NCBI GenBank assembly: GCA_035301985.1
Contig: DATGTE010000047.1
Location: 1-7,569, forward strand
Reading direction: 5' to 3'
From: DASUXY01 sp035301985
GTDB lineage: Bacteria; Bacillota; Bacilli; Bacillales; Amphibacillaceae
DNA length: 7,569 bases
Part shown: positions 1 through 6,321 of the stretch, one piece after another
Position numbering within the stretch: the stretch's first letter is position 1
How the letters are laid out: every line of letters begins with the position of its first letter
Made by a program: the position numbers and the translations under genes
The notes under the pieces: model-generated
The model's database searches: none
Seen by the model: only the letters and a program-made list of their open reading frames with translations
What the model was told of the DNA's origin: nothing

Positions 1-302
1 AAGCCACTGTAGGCATCAACACGTTCTACTTCATCAATTCCATGTTTATAAAAAATTGTTTTCGGAATGGTTGGGAAATCGATGAAAGAATAAGGAACTT
101 GTTTTTCATCATTCCAAAATGGCTGTTGGTCGATTGCTTTCCAACCATCGTCATGTTTTTCAATCGCATATTCAACAGATGGTCGATATGTTTTTCCGAG
201 GAACAATGAATTTTTCCACAGTGAAACCATTTGTCCAGACATATAGGCATGTTCGGCTTGTTCAATCATGACATATGCTGTTGGGTGTTCTCGAACAATC
301 AT
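1..302 (-). CDS. DUF3891 family protein, 5' part (runs off window)
   Basis: Reading from the ATG at 302 towards position 1, the frame stays open for 100 codons and leaves the window without a stop, so only the N-terminal part is present. The protein begins MIVREHPTAYVMIEQAEHAY and later has KHDDGWKAIDQQPFW. The MIVREH start, the early Q/E-x-x-H-A segment and the HDDGW motif are what I remember of the DUF3891 family, whose members are usually about 240 residues and have no established function. The histidines and the HDD cluster resemble a metal-binding hydrolase, but that is inference only. An AAGGAG ribosome binding site at 311-316 sits 8 nt upstream of the ATG and fixes the start. The gene lies downstream of the usp gene on the same strand, beyond a likely terminator. 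I see no clear promoter of its own, so partial read-through is possible. No signal peptide or membrane segment is visible. Confidence 0.75.
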   Translation of the reverse strand, partial: MIVREHPTAYVMIEQAEHAYMSGQMVSLWKNSLFLGKTYRPSVEYAIEKHDDGWKAIDQQPFWNDEKQVPYSFIDFPTIPKTIFYKHGIDEVERVDAYSG

Positions 303-359
303 ATGATCAGCTCCTTCATACTTTAGCGTTTTAATTGTTGTTCGGTGAATGGAGTCATG

Positions 360-399
360 AAAAGAGGTCAAGCATGCATTGTTGAACGAGCTTGACCTC
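360..399 (-). terminator. Rho-independent terminator of the usp gene
   Basis: A perfect 10-bp inverted repeat (GAGGTCAAGC at 364-373, GCTTGACCTC at 390-399) encloses a 16-nt loop. Read on the - strand, the stem starts 6 nt after the usp stop codon and is followed by a run of four T (363-360). The T run is short and the loop large, so termination may be incomplete, leaving some read-through into the DUF3891 gene that starts 58 nt further on. On the + strand the stem is not followed by T residues. Confidence 0.7.
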
Positions 400-405
400 G
401 ATGAT

Positions 406-1086
406 TTAAACCTTTTTTAAGTTCGGTTTCATGTCGATTGGTTTTGTAACTTGATCGTCTGCAATACGCACTTCACTCGTCTTTCCATTACTAGCAAATT
501 TAAAGATGCCGTTATTGAAGTCAGTGCCGATTTCTTTATAAAAAATCCCTTCATAATAATTATCTTTAGATCGTGTGAAGCTGAGGTAATATTCGCCATC
601 TTCATCTTTTCTTAAAAAGGCACGAACTCCCCGCTCATAAGCACCATCTTCTTCGCCTCTAAGTGTTCGATCAATGGATACGATATGAATATCGACAAAA
701 GATAACTCCCGTAAGAGGGCGTTAGAGAACGATCCTTTTGTAATTTCTTCCCATCTATTTTGTGGGGTCTGACCGATAATGATTTGGGTGATATTTAATT
801 TGTGAGCTACTTCAGCAATCACTTTCGCCGTGGGGCGTTTTTCATTGTCAATGAGCATGAATTCATCCACATCACACGCTTCGGCCAGTTCTTTCCATTG
901 ATCCACGTAACGAGATTTATCTGCATCAAATTCATCGTACGGTAATGGATCCACTGTTAATACATATAGTGGGCAATCTAGAATGCTCGCCAATTTATGA
1001 CCGCGCTTGATGAGTCGTTCTCCATTTGGTCCGTAATATACGCAAACGAGAATACTTTCATCCATGCGACCTTTGATCTTTTTCAT
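406..1086 (-). CDS. Standalone KdpD-type universal stress protein with C-terminal extension
   Basis: A 226-residue soluble protein. Residues about 10-138 form a Usp (Rossmann-like) domain: first strand SILVCVYYG, a second strand YVLTVDPLP, and QIIIGQTPQNRWEEITKGSF near 101-120 followed by VDIHIVSI. The RW-x-E-x4-GS segment and the D-I-H-I-V strand resemble the Usp domain of the potassium sensor KdpD more than typical UspA. The nucleotide-loop spacing G-x12-GS (G105 to G118-S119) is kept, but the glycine normally three residues after the first is proline (P108), so ATP binding is uncertain. Residues 139-226 match nothing I recognise and are rich in charged and aromatic residues. A GAGGTG site at 1095-1100, 8 nt from the ATG, supports this start over the internal Met8. 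There is no kinase domain and no membrane segment. It is divergent from mrpA, which suggests a role in cation or osmotic stress; this is inference from position. Confidence 0.8.
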   Translation of the reverse strand: MKKIKGRMDESILVCVYYGPNGERLIKRGHKLASILDCPLYVLTVDPLPYDEFDADKSRYVDQWKELAEACDVDEFMLIDNEKRPTAKVIAEVAHKLNITQIIIGQTPQNRWEEITKGSFSNALLRELSFVDIHIVSIDRTLRGEEDGAYERGVRAFLRKDEDGEYYLSFTRSKDNYYEGIFYKEIGTDFNNGIFKFASNGKTSEVRIADDQVTKPIDMKPNLKKV

Positions 1087-1302
1087 GACGATTTCACCTC
1101 TTGATCGTAGTTTTAACCCAGCACTTTTTGAACATCAGACTAATCTGAAGAAGATGATAGTCAGCGATAACTTTATTGGTTTCTTTGACTTGTTTTCACA
1201 CCTTTTTATCACGTCATCAAAACTTTTGAAGTGCAGAGAAGATACGTTTAGTGTATAATTGAATCGTAAATTTATATTTAGAATGTTTATTTTTAGAGAT
1301 TT

Positions 1303-1350
1303 CAGTTTTGGCATACACTTTTGTTTGGGCTCCTCCGATGCAAAAAACTG
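1303..1350 (+). promoter_or_regulatory. Possible leader hairpin upstream of mrpA
   Basis: The left arm CAGTTTTGGCA (1303-1313) can pair with the right arm TGCAAAAAACTG (1339-1350) as 7 plus 3 base pairs around a small internal loop, with a 25-nt loop between the arms. It is not followed by T residues, so it is not a standard terminator. If transcription starts near the TATAAT at 1254-1259, this would be in the mrp 5' leader. Chance occurrence in AT-rich DNA is quite possible. Confidence 0.2.
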
Positions 1351-1495
1351 TTATGATGATTCATTTGAGTTCGTAAGTCTTCTTTTCTCATAAAACTTCT
1401 GTTACATCACTATCGTTTTTTGCCAGTTCCCATAAGAAGCCAGTTCATAAAACAGGTTACCATTTTACTCTTTTAGCTTCTAATTATCCAACTTA

Positions 1496-1525
1496 TTGTA
1501 CGGTTAGTCAAGTGGTTGATGTTAT
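1496..1525 (+). promoter_or_regulatory. Weak candidate sigma-A promoter for mrpA
   Basis: TTGTAC (1496-1501) is followed after 18 nt by TGTTAT (1520-1525), which is preceded by a TGn extension at 1517-1519. The -35 matches consensus at three positions and the -10 at four. It would give a leader of about 100 nt. This is offered only as the best-placed candidate near the gene. Confidence 0.2.
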
Positions 1526-1620
1526 GTATTTATAGCACACATTTTCATAGGATTTTTTTGTCTGCATGTAGTGTCTACAATCGGAAAAAGGATGCGTTTC
1601 AATAGAAGTAGTTCTGTATT

Positions 1621-1626
1621 GGAGGT
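1621..1626 (+). promoter_or_regulatory. mrpA ribosome binding site
   Basis: GGAGGT lies 6 nt before the TTG at 1633. The first in-frame ATG (1651) is 24 nt from this site, too far for initiation, so the site decides in favour of the TTG start. Confidence 0.85.
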
Positions 1627-1632
1627 TTAAAT

Positions 1633-4059
1633 TTGTCAACGGATTTGTCAATGATACACTGGGTGATTATCATTCCATTTCTAGCAGCCGTAATCATACC
1701 GTTTATAAATAATCGTCGGTCACGCATACATGTCGGTTGGTTTGTACTTATTGTACCAATTATATTGTTGATTTCCTTACTGCGATATGTTCCAACAATT
1801 GCCCGAGGAGATACATATACGTATACATTTGCTTGGATTCCTTCATTTGGAATTCAGTTTACAACTTATTTAGATGGCCTCAGTATGATTTTTGGTCTAT
1901 TAATTACAGGAATTGGCAGTCTTGTTGTGTTGTACTCGATTTATTATTTATCTCCGAAAGAATCTTTACAACACTTTTATATTTATTTGCTTTTGTTTAT
2001 GGGGAGTATGCTCGGAGTCGTCTTCTCCGATCATATGATGGTCTTGTATGTGTTTTGGGAATTGACAAGTATATCGTCCTTTTTGCTCATTGCTTTTTGG
2101 TTTCATCGAAAAAAGTCAAGGTATGGCGCGTTAAAGTCTCTGCTTATCACTGTTAGTGGTGGAATGGCGATGCTTGTGAGTTTCATTATGATATTTGTCA
2201 TGACAGAAACATTTAGCATTCGTGAAGTTGTCACTACGTTCGGGCAGTATAGTGATCATGTGCTTTTTGCTCCTGCAATGATTTTATTGCTTCTCGGGGC
2301 TTTTACGAAGTCCAGTCAGTTTCCTTTTCATATTTGGTTGCCGGATGCAATGGAAGCGCCTACCCCGGTAAGTGCTTATTTGCATTCCGCGACAATGGTG
2401 AAGGCTGGTATTTACTTGGTAGCTCGTTTCACTCCATTTTTTGGCGGGGAGGAGCTGTGGTTTTGGCTTGTCAGTGGAATTGGACTCACGACTTTATTTT
2501 GGGGTGCATTTCAGGCGATCCGCCAAACCGATTTGAAAGCGCTTCTTGCTTACTCGACGATTAGTCAACTCGGTTTAATCATGAGTTTATTTGGGATGGG
2601 TTCAGTTGCCTTGTACTTGGGAGCTAGTCCTCAATCGGTTCTGTATACACAGGCGATTTTTGCTGCTTTATTTCATCTTGTGAATCACTCCACTTTTAAA
2701 GGTGCTCTATTTATGATCGTTGGGATTGTTGACTTACAAATTGGCACGAGGGATATCCGCCGGTTGGGTGGATTAATGGCGTTTATGCCCGTATCTTTTA
2801 CCGTTGCTTTGATGGGTAGTTTTTCCATGGCTGGCTTGCCACCATTTAATGGTTTTCTAAGTAAAGAGATGTTTTTTACGGCGGCTCTGTCTGTAAAAGA
2901 GTTGGCGATTTTCTCTTTAGAGACATGGGGCATACTCTTTCCAATCATTGCATGGATTGCCAGTGTGTTTACATTTGTATATTCGATGATCATCGTATTT
3001 AAAACGTTTCTCGGAACGTATAGAGGGGAAACGATTGCAAAAAAGGATATTGAACCTCCAGTAGGTATGCTTATTCCCCCTGTTATTTTAGCACTTTTTA
3101 TTATCGGTATATTTTTTACGCCGAATCAGGTCGGGCATTATTTGATACAGCCGGCTATGCTTAGCGTTTTCCCATCTTTTTCTTCACAAAGTCATTTACT
3201 TGAGCATACGATTTCTGCTTGGCATGGTTGGACTCCTGAAGTATGGATGACTTTAGGGATTATCGGTGTAGGCGGTCTTTTATATGCTTTGTTGCGTCAT
3301 TGGCAGAGGATTTATCGGATTTTTCCGGAGACTTGGTCGCTCCATACTGTATATAACAAAACCATTTCTGGCTTGGAAACAGGGGCTTCTATGTTTACAA
3401 AATGGTATATGACCGGTGATCTCCGCGATTATATGAAGTATATTTATCTATTTTTCATCGTCACTACGGGAGGGATTGTACTCTATACCGGTGCCTTGTC
3501 ATTTGATATGACAGAAGATGCTCCGGTGGCCGTATATGAATGGATTTTCGTGTTGATTATGATGGTTGCAGGAGTTGCTATGTTGTTCGCGAAGTCACGT
3601 GTGACGGCGACATTGCTGAATGGTGTATTAGGCTTTTCGATCGCCTTTTTCTTTGTGCTATTTCGGGCTCCAGATCTTGCGCTTACGCAAACGGTTATTG
3701 AAACGGTTACAACCGCATTGTTTTTGCTGAGCTTTTATTTCTTACCTAAATGGACTCCAGAAAAAACACCACGACGAACAAAAATGGTCAACATATGTAT
3801 ATCAATTGCTGTCGGTCTCATCTTTATCGCTGTTGGTTTATCAGCTAAAAGCGGTCAGTTGTTTGAGACGATCTCAACATACTTTGAAAATGCGTACGAA
3901 TTTTCCGGTGGTAAAAATATCGTCAACGCTATTTTAGGTGACTTCCGAGCGTTTGATACGATGCTTGAAGTGATTGTCCTTTTTATCGGTGGACTAGGTG
4001 TGTACACATTAGTGAAGCATAGGCAAAAAAAGGGTGATGAGAACCATGAAAATCAATGA
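1633..4059 (+). CDS. mrpA: Mrp Na+/H+ antiporter subunit A
   Basis: MrpA is the largest subunit (808 residues, about 800 in B. subtilis) and is related to complex I NuoL with an added C-terminal region. The very hydrophobic chain suggests about 20 membrane helices. The proton-antiporter core holds E143 in FWEL (TM5), K226 in FTKSSQFPFHIWLP (TM7), DAMEAPTPVSAYLHSATMVKAG with H251 and K257, LFHLVNHSTFKG with H348 and K356, and GLPPFNGFLSKEMFF with K411 and E412. The C-terminal part (about 600-795) is the MbhD/MbhE-like extension with FRAPDLALTQTVIE (D681, E690) and GDFRAFDTMLEV (D770, E779). The start is TTG with a strong ribosome binding site; the early residues align with the B. subtilis start. 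The family's VDHETGTRD segment reads VDLQIGTRD here (367-374). The gene overlaps mrpB by 14 nt. It is assigned with very high certainty. Confidence 0.97.
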   Translation: MSTDLSMIHWVIIIPFLAAVIIPFINNRRSRIHVGWFVLIVPIILLISLLRYVPTIARGDTYTYTFAWIPSFGIQFTTYLDGLSMIFGLLITGIGSLVVLYSIYYLSPKESLQHFYIYLLLFMGSMLGVVFSDHMMVLYVFWELTSISSFLLIAFWFHRKKSRYGALKSLLITVSGGMAMLVSFIMIFVMTETFSIREVVTTFGQYSDHVLFAPAMILLLLGAFTKSSQFPFHIWLPDAMEAPTPVSAYLHSATMVKAGIYLVARFTPFFGGEELWFWLVSGIGLTTLFWGAFQAIRQTDLKALLAYSTISQLGLIMSLFGMGSVALYLGASPQSVLYTQAIFAALFHLVNHSTFKGALFMIVGIVDLQIGTRDIRRLGGLMAFMPVSFTVALMGSFSMAGLPPFNGFLSKEMFFTAALSVKELAIFSLETWGILFPIIAWIASVFTFVYSMIIVFKTFLGTYRGETIAKKDIEPPVGMLIPPVILALFIIGIFFTPNQVGHYLIQPAMLSVFPSFSSQSHLLEHTISAWHGWTPEVWMTLGIIGVGGLLYALLRHWQRIYRIFPETWSLHTVYNKTISGLETGASMFTKWYMTGDLRDYMKYIYLFFIVTTGGIVLYTGALSFDMTEDAPVAVYEWIFVLIMMVAGVAMLFAKSRVTATLLNGVLGFSIAFFFVLFRAPDLALTQTVIETVTTALFLLSFYFLPKWTPEKTPRRTKMVNICISIAVGLIFIAVGLSAKSGQLFETISTYFENAYEFSGGKNIVNAILGDFRAFDTMLEVIVLFIGGLGVYTLVKHRQKKGDENHENQ
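4031..4036 (+). promoter_or_regulatory. mrpB ribosome binding site inside the mrpA 3' end
   Basis: AGGGTG lies 9 nt before the ATG at 4046. The upstream in-frame GTG (4034) and ATG (4037) overlap or abut this site and have no other purine-rich site at a usable distance, so 4046 is preferred. Confidence 0.6.
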
Positions 4060-4468
4060 TGTCATTTTGCACATGGTTACGAAAGTCGTCGTCTTTATCA
4101 TTTTGACGTTGGCCTTTTACTTATTTATAGCGGGTCAAGATCATCCAGGTGGGGGATTTATTGCCGGACTTGTTCTAGCCTCGGCGTTTGTATTACTTTT
4201 TCTTGCATTTGATATTGAGACAATCGAACAAGGTCTACCGCTTAATTTTATGATTGTTGGGGCAACGGGGGCGTTTATTGTTGTCGCTACCGGTTTGAGT
4301 GCACTCTTTTTTGGAAAATCCTTTTTAACGCAAGGATCGATACAGGTTCCGGTTCCTTTGTTGGGAAAAATCGAGTTAACTACGGTTACGTTATTTGATG
4401 CTGGTGTTGCATTAGCGGTTGTTGGTGTAGTGATTACGGTTATCTTGAGCATAAGTAGGGATGTGTAA
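4046..4468 (+). CDS. mrpB: Mrp Na+/H+ antiporter subunit B
   Basis: MrpB is a small membrane subunit of the Mrp complex (PF04039 MnhB-type). The 140-residue product fits the family length. It has about four membrane helices: residues about 14-30, 37-55, 67-90 and 113-136. The signature is GQDHPGGGFIAGL (30-42), a Pro-Gly-rich turn leading into the second helix that is highly conserved in MrpB. A second conserved region is LLGKIELTTVTLFDAGVALAVVG with D118. I chose the ATG at 4046 (MKINDVILHM) because the product then aligns with the B. subtilis N-terminus and the AGGGTG site is well spaced; GTG 4034 and ATG 4037 would add only four or three residues. It overlaps the mrpA end by 14 nt, so translation is probably coupled. 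The start codon is the only real uncertainty. Confidence 0.95.
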   Translation: MKINDVILHMVTKVVVFIILTLAFYLFIAGQDHPGGGFIAGLVLASAFVLLFLAFDIETIEQGLPLNFMIVGATGAFIVVATGLSALFFGKSFLTQGSIQVPVPLLGKIELTTVTLFDAGVALAVVGVVITVILSISRDV

Positions 4469-4471
4469 GTC

Positions 4472-4810
4472 ATGGAAACATTAATTATTGTACTGGCAGG
4501 CGTTTTAGTGATGGTGGCTACATATTTAATCCTGTCTAAAAATGTCATCCGTGTCATTTTAGGGATTGCGGTTCTCTCCCACGCGGTCCATCTGTTATTG
4601 ATGGCTATGGGTGGTTTGAAAAAAGGAAATGTGCCGTTAGTGGATGGTCAAGTGACATCATTTACGGACGCGCTTCCGCAGGCACTCATTTTGACGGCTA
4701 TTGTTATCAATTTTGCTGTTACAGCATTTTTCTTAGTTTTGGCCTATCGTACGTATCAGGAAACAGGGGCACATCAATTTGATGAGTTACGGGGGTCAAA
4801 AGATGAATAA
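4472..4810 (+). CDS. mrpC: Mrp Na+/H+ antiporter subunit C
   Basis: MrpC is the NuoK-like subunit, 112 residues, the usual length for Bacillus. Three membrane helices are visible (about 2-22, 27-48 and 68-91). The family signature TDALPQALILTAIVINFAVTA (65-85) is intact, including D66, P69-Q70 and T75; helix 2 contains the SHAVHLLLMAMGG segment. NuoK-type subunits contribute polar residues to the membrane ion path next to the antiporter-like subunits, and MrpC is expected to sit between MrpA and MrpD. The ATG is 3 nt after the mrpB stop, with AGGGAT (4457-4462) 9 nt upstream in the mrpB end. The C-terminal tail (YQETGAHQFDELRGSKDE) is polar and overlaps the mrpD start by 8 nt. Confidence 0.96.
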   Translation: METLIIVLAGVLVMVATYLILSKNVIRVILGIAVLSHAVHLLLMAMGGLKKGNVPLVDGQVTSFTDALPQALILTAIVINFAVTAFFLVLAYRTYQETGAHQFDELRGSKDE

Positions 4811-6284
4811 TCTAATTGTATTACCTATGGTAATCCCGATTTTCACTGGGATTATCTTAATCTTTTTCCGTCGTTATATACGTATTCAACGATGGGTCAG
4901 CTTTGGCGCAGTTGCTTTAACCGCCGGGATTAGCTTTTATATTTTACAAATGATTCAAGTAGATGGCATTTTGCGATTAGACTTTGGTGGTTGGTTACCG
5001 CCTTATGGAATTGTTTTCGTTGCAGATTCGTTTGCAATGTTGCTTGTGTTGACTGCGAGTCTCGTGACGCTGGTGAGCCTCATGTATGCCTTTTATACGA
5101 TTGGAAAGAAGCGAGAACAACTATTTTTCTACTCGTTCGTGCTTTTTTTATTAGGTGGTGTAAATGGTTCCTTTTTAACAGGTGATTTGTTTAACTTGTT
5201 CGTCATGTTTGAAGTGATGCTGTTAAGCTCTTATGTACTCGCTACACTCGGGGGAACGAAAAGACAATTGCGAGAGTCTTTGAAGTATGTCGCGATTAAT
5301 ATTTTATCTTCATGGTTTTTCCTCGTTGGACTGGCTTATTTATATGGAACGCTCGGTACGTTGAATATGGCCCATTTATCGGAACGAATTGCGGAAGTCG
5401 GACAAACGCCTTTATTAACGACGATTAGCATCGTATTTTTAATCGTCTTCAGTTTAAAGGCCGGATTGTTACTGTATATTTGGTTGCCGGGAACGTACAG
5501 CTCTCCTCCAACTGTGGTCGCTGCCTTGTTTGGAGCTTTATTGACGAAGGTTGGAATTTACGCGTTGTTTCGTACGTTTACCTTGCTTTTTTATCATGAA
5601 CCGGAGATTACCCATACGTTAATCGGGATCATGGCAGGACTTACTTTAGTCGGCGGAAGTATCGGTGCGATTGCTTATAAAGATATTCGGCAAATTGTAT
5701 CCTATAACGTGGTCATCGCTGTTGGGTTTATTTTAGTCGGTTTAGCTGTTACAACAGAAGTAGCGTTTGCAGGTTCGATCTATTATTTGGTTCATGACAT
5801 TCTCGTCAAAGCGTTGCTATTTCTTCTTGCAGGTACGATGATTTCACTTACGGGAAGAACAAAAATTAATGAGATGAGTGGTTTAATTCGTAATTATCCG
5901 TTACTAGGATGGATGTTTTTCATCACGTTGTTGTCTTTAACTGGCATTCCTCCATTGAGTGGATTTATTGGGAAGGTTTTAGTTGGACAAGGTGCAGTCC
6001 AGGCCGGTTCGTATGGTTTGCTAGCTCTAGCCTTTATTTCAAGCATCTTCATTCTTTATTCCTTATTACGAATTTTTATGAATACATTTTGGGGTGAGAC
6101 GATCATCAGTAAAGAAGATCAAGTACCGTTACGAACACGTTTGATCGTTCCTTTAGTTCTGTTGACGGGTGCAACAATCGGGCTCGGACTTGGTGCGGAA
6201 TCGATTGCTCTGTATGTAAAAGATGCTGCACATACGTTAATGAATCCACATATTTATATTGATGCTGTACTAGACAGACCGTGA
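4803..6284 (+). CDS. mrpD: Mrp Na+/H+ antiporter subunit D, with altered TM7
   Basis: MrpD is the second antiporter-like subunit, related to complex I NuoM/NuoN. The 493 residues match the B. subtilis length, and the protein is predicted to have about 14 membrane helices. Key residues present: E137 in VMFEVML (TM5), K219 in FSLKAG (TM7), K249 in ALLTKVGIYA (TM8), H331, D332 and K336 in YLVHDILVKALLF, and GIPPLSGFIGKVLVG with K391 (TM12). Oddly, K219 to the WLP motif is one residue shorter than in MrpA here (10 versus 11 steps), and the proline of the usual K-x4-P-x-x-x-WLP pattern is missing (KAGLLLYIWLP). The start at 4803 gives MNNLIVLP, matching the B. subtilis MNNFVILP; GGGGGT (4791-4796) lies 6 nt upstream. 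An in-frame TTG at 4779 is less likely. The gene overlaps mrpC by 8 nt. The family call is certain; the effect of the TM7 change is unknown. Confidence 0.97.
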   Translation: MNNLIVLPMVIPIFTGIILIFFRRYIRIQRWVSFGAVALTAGISFYILQMIQVDGILRLDFGGWLPPYGIVFVADSFAMLLVLTASLVTLVSLMYAFYTIGKKREQLFFYSFVLFLLGGVNGSFLTGDLFNLFVMFEVMLLSSYVLATLGGTKRQLRESLKYVAINILSSWFFLVGLAYLYGTLGTLNMAHLSERIAEVGQTPLLTTISIVFLIVFSLKAGLLLYIWLPGTYSSPPTVVAALFGALLTKVGIYALFRTFTLLFYHEPEITHTLIGIMAGLTLVGGSIGAIAYKDIRQIVSYNVVIAVGFILVGLAVTTEVAFAGSIYYLVHDILVKALLFLLAGTMISLTGRTKINEMSGLIRNYPLLGWMFFITLLSLTGIPPLSGFIGKVLVGQGAVQAGSYGLLALAFISSIFILYSLLRIFMNTFWGETIISKEDQVPLRTRLIVPLVLLTGATIGLGLGAESIALYVKDAAHTLMNPHIYIDAVLDRP

Positions 6285-6321
6285 TGAGTTATGAACTTTA
6301 GAGGATAGGAGGTAACGATCA

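Larger units (their letters stand above)
1087..1632. other. Long divergent intergenic region between usp and mrpA
   Basis: This AT-rich stretch of 546 bp has no ORF with coding character on either strand. It must contain the usp promoter (- strand) and probably the mrp promoter (+ strand), but neither is unambiguous. A consensus -10 TATAAT lies at 1254-1259, with its nearest -35-like box (TTGAAG, 1226-1231) 22 nt away, too far for a standard promoter. A weak alternative is TTGTAC (1496-1501) with an extended -10 TGaTGTTAT ending at 1525. Structures seen: a 13-bp palindrome at 1217-1229, a small dyad at 1135-1148, a long-range hairpin at 1303-1350, a 6-bp dyad AGAAGC/GCTTCT (1435-1440, 1476-1481) and two pairs of short direct repeats between 1388 and 1460. 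I recognise no known riboswitch class. Confidence 0.6.

Noticed and set aside
26..265. 79-codon ORF on the - strand
   Set aside because: It is an out-of-frame shadow of the DUF3891 reading frame, which has a good ribosome binding site and stays open to the window edge.
1064..1258. 64-codon + strand ORF across the usp start and the gap
   Set aside because: It overlaps the start of the usp gene antisense, has no ribosome binding site and its product has no recognisable composition.
1254..1259. TATAAT as the definite mrp promoter
   Set aside because: No -35 box lies at 16-18 nt (GTGCAG is found there) and the TTGAAG is 22 nt away, so it was only mentioned as a possibility.
1266..1632. Na+-sensing or c-di-AMP (ydaO) riboswitch in the mrp leader
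   Set aside because: I could not find the conserved core sequences of these classes; a covariance-model search would be needed to exclude a divergent one.
4141..4557. 138-codon - strand ORF opposite mrpB/mrpC
   Set aside because: It is antisense to two well-identified membrane-protein genes and its low-complexity T/I/N-rich product is typical of a shadow frame.
4779..4802. Upstream TTG/ATG starts for mrpD
   Set aside because: They would add eight or seven residues before MNNLIVLP, which aligns with the B. subtilis start, and have no well-placed ribosome binding site.
6291..6308. Five-codon ORF (MNFRG) between mrpD and mrpE
   Set aside because: It is very short and has no ribosome binding site; its stop overlaps the mrpE site by chance in a purine-rich stretch.
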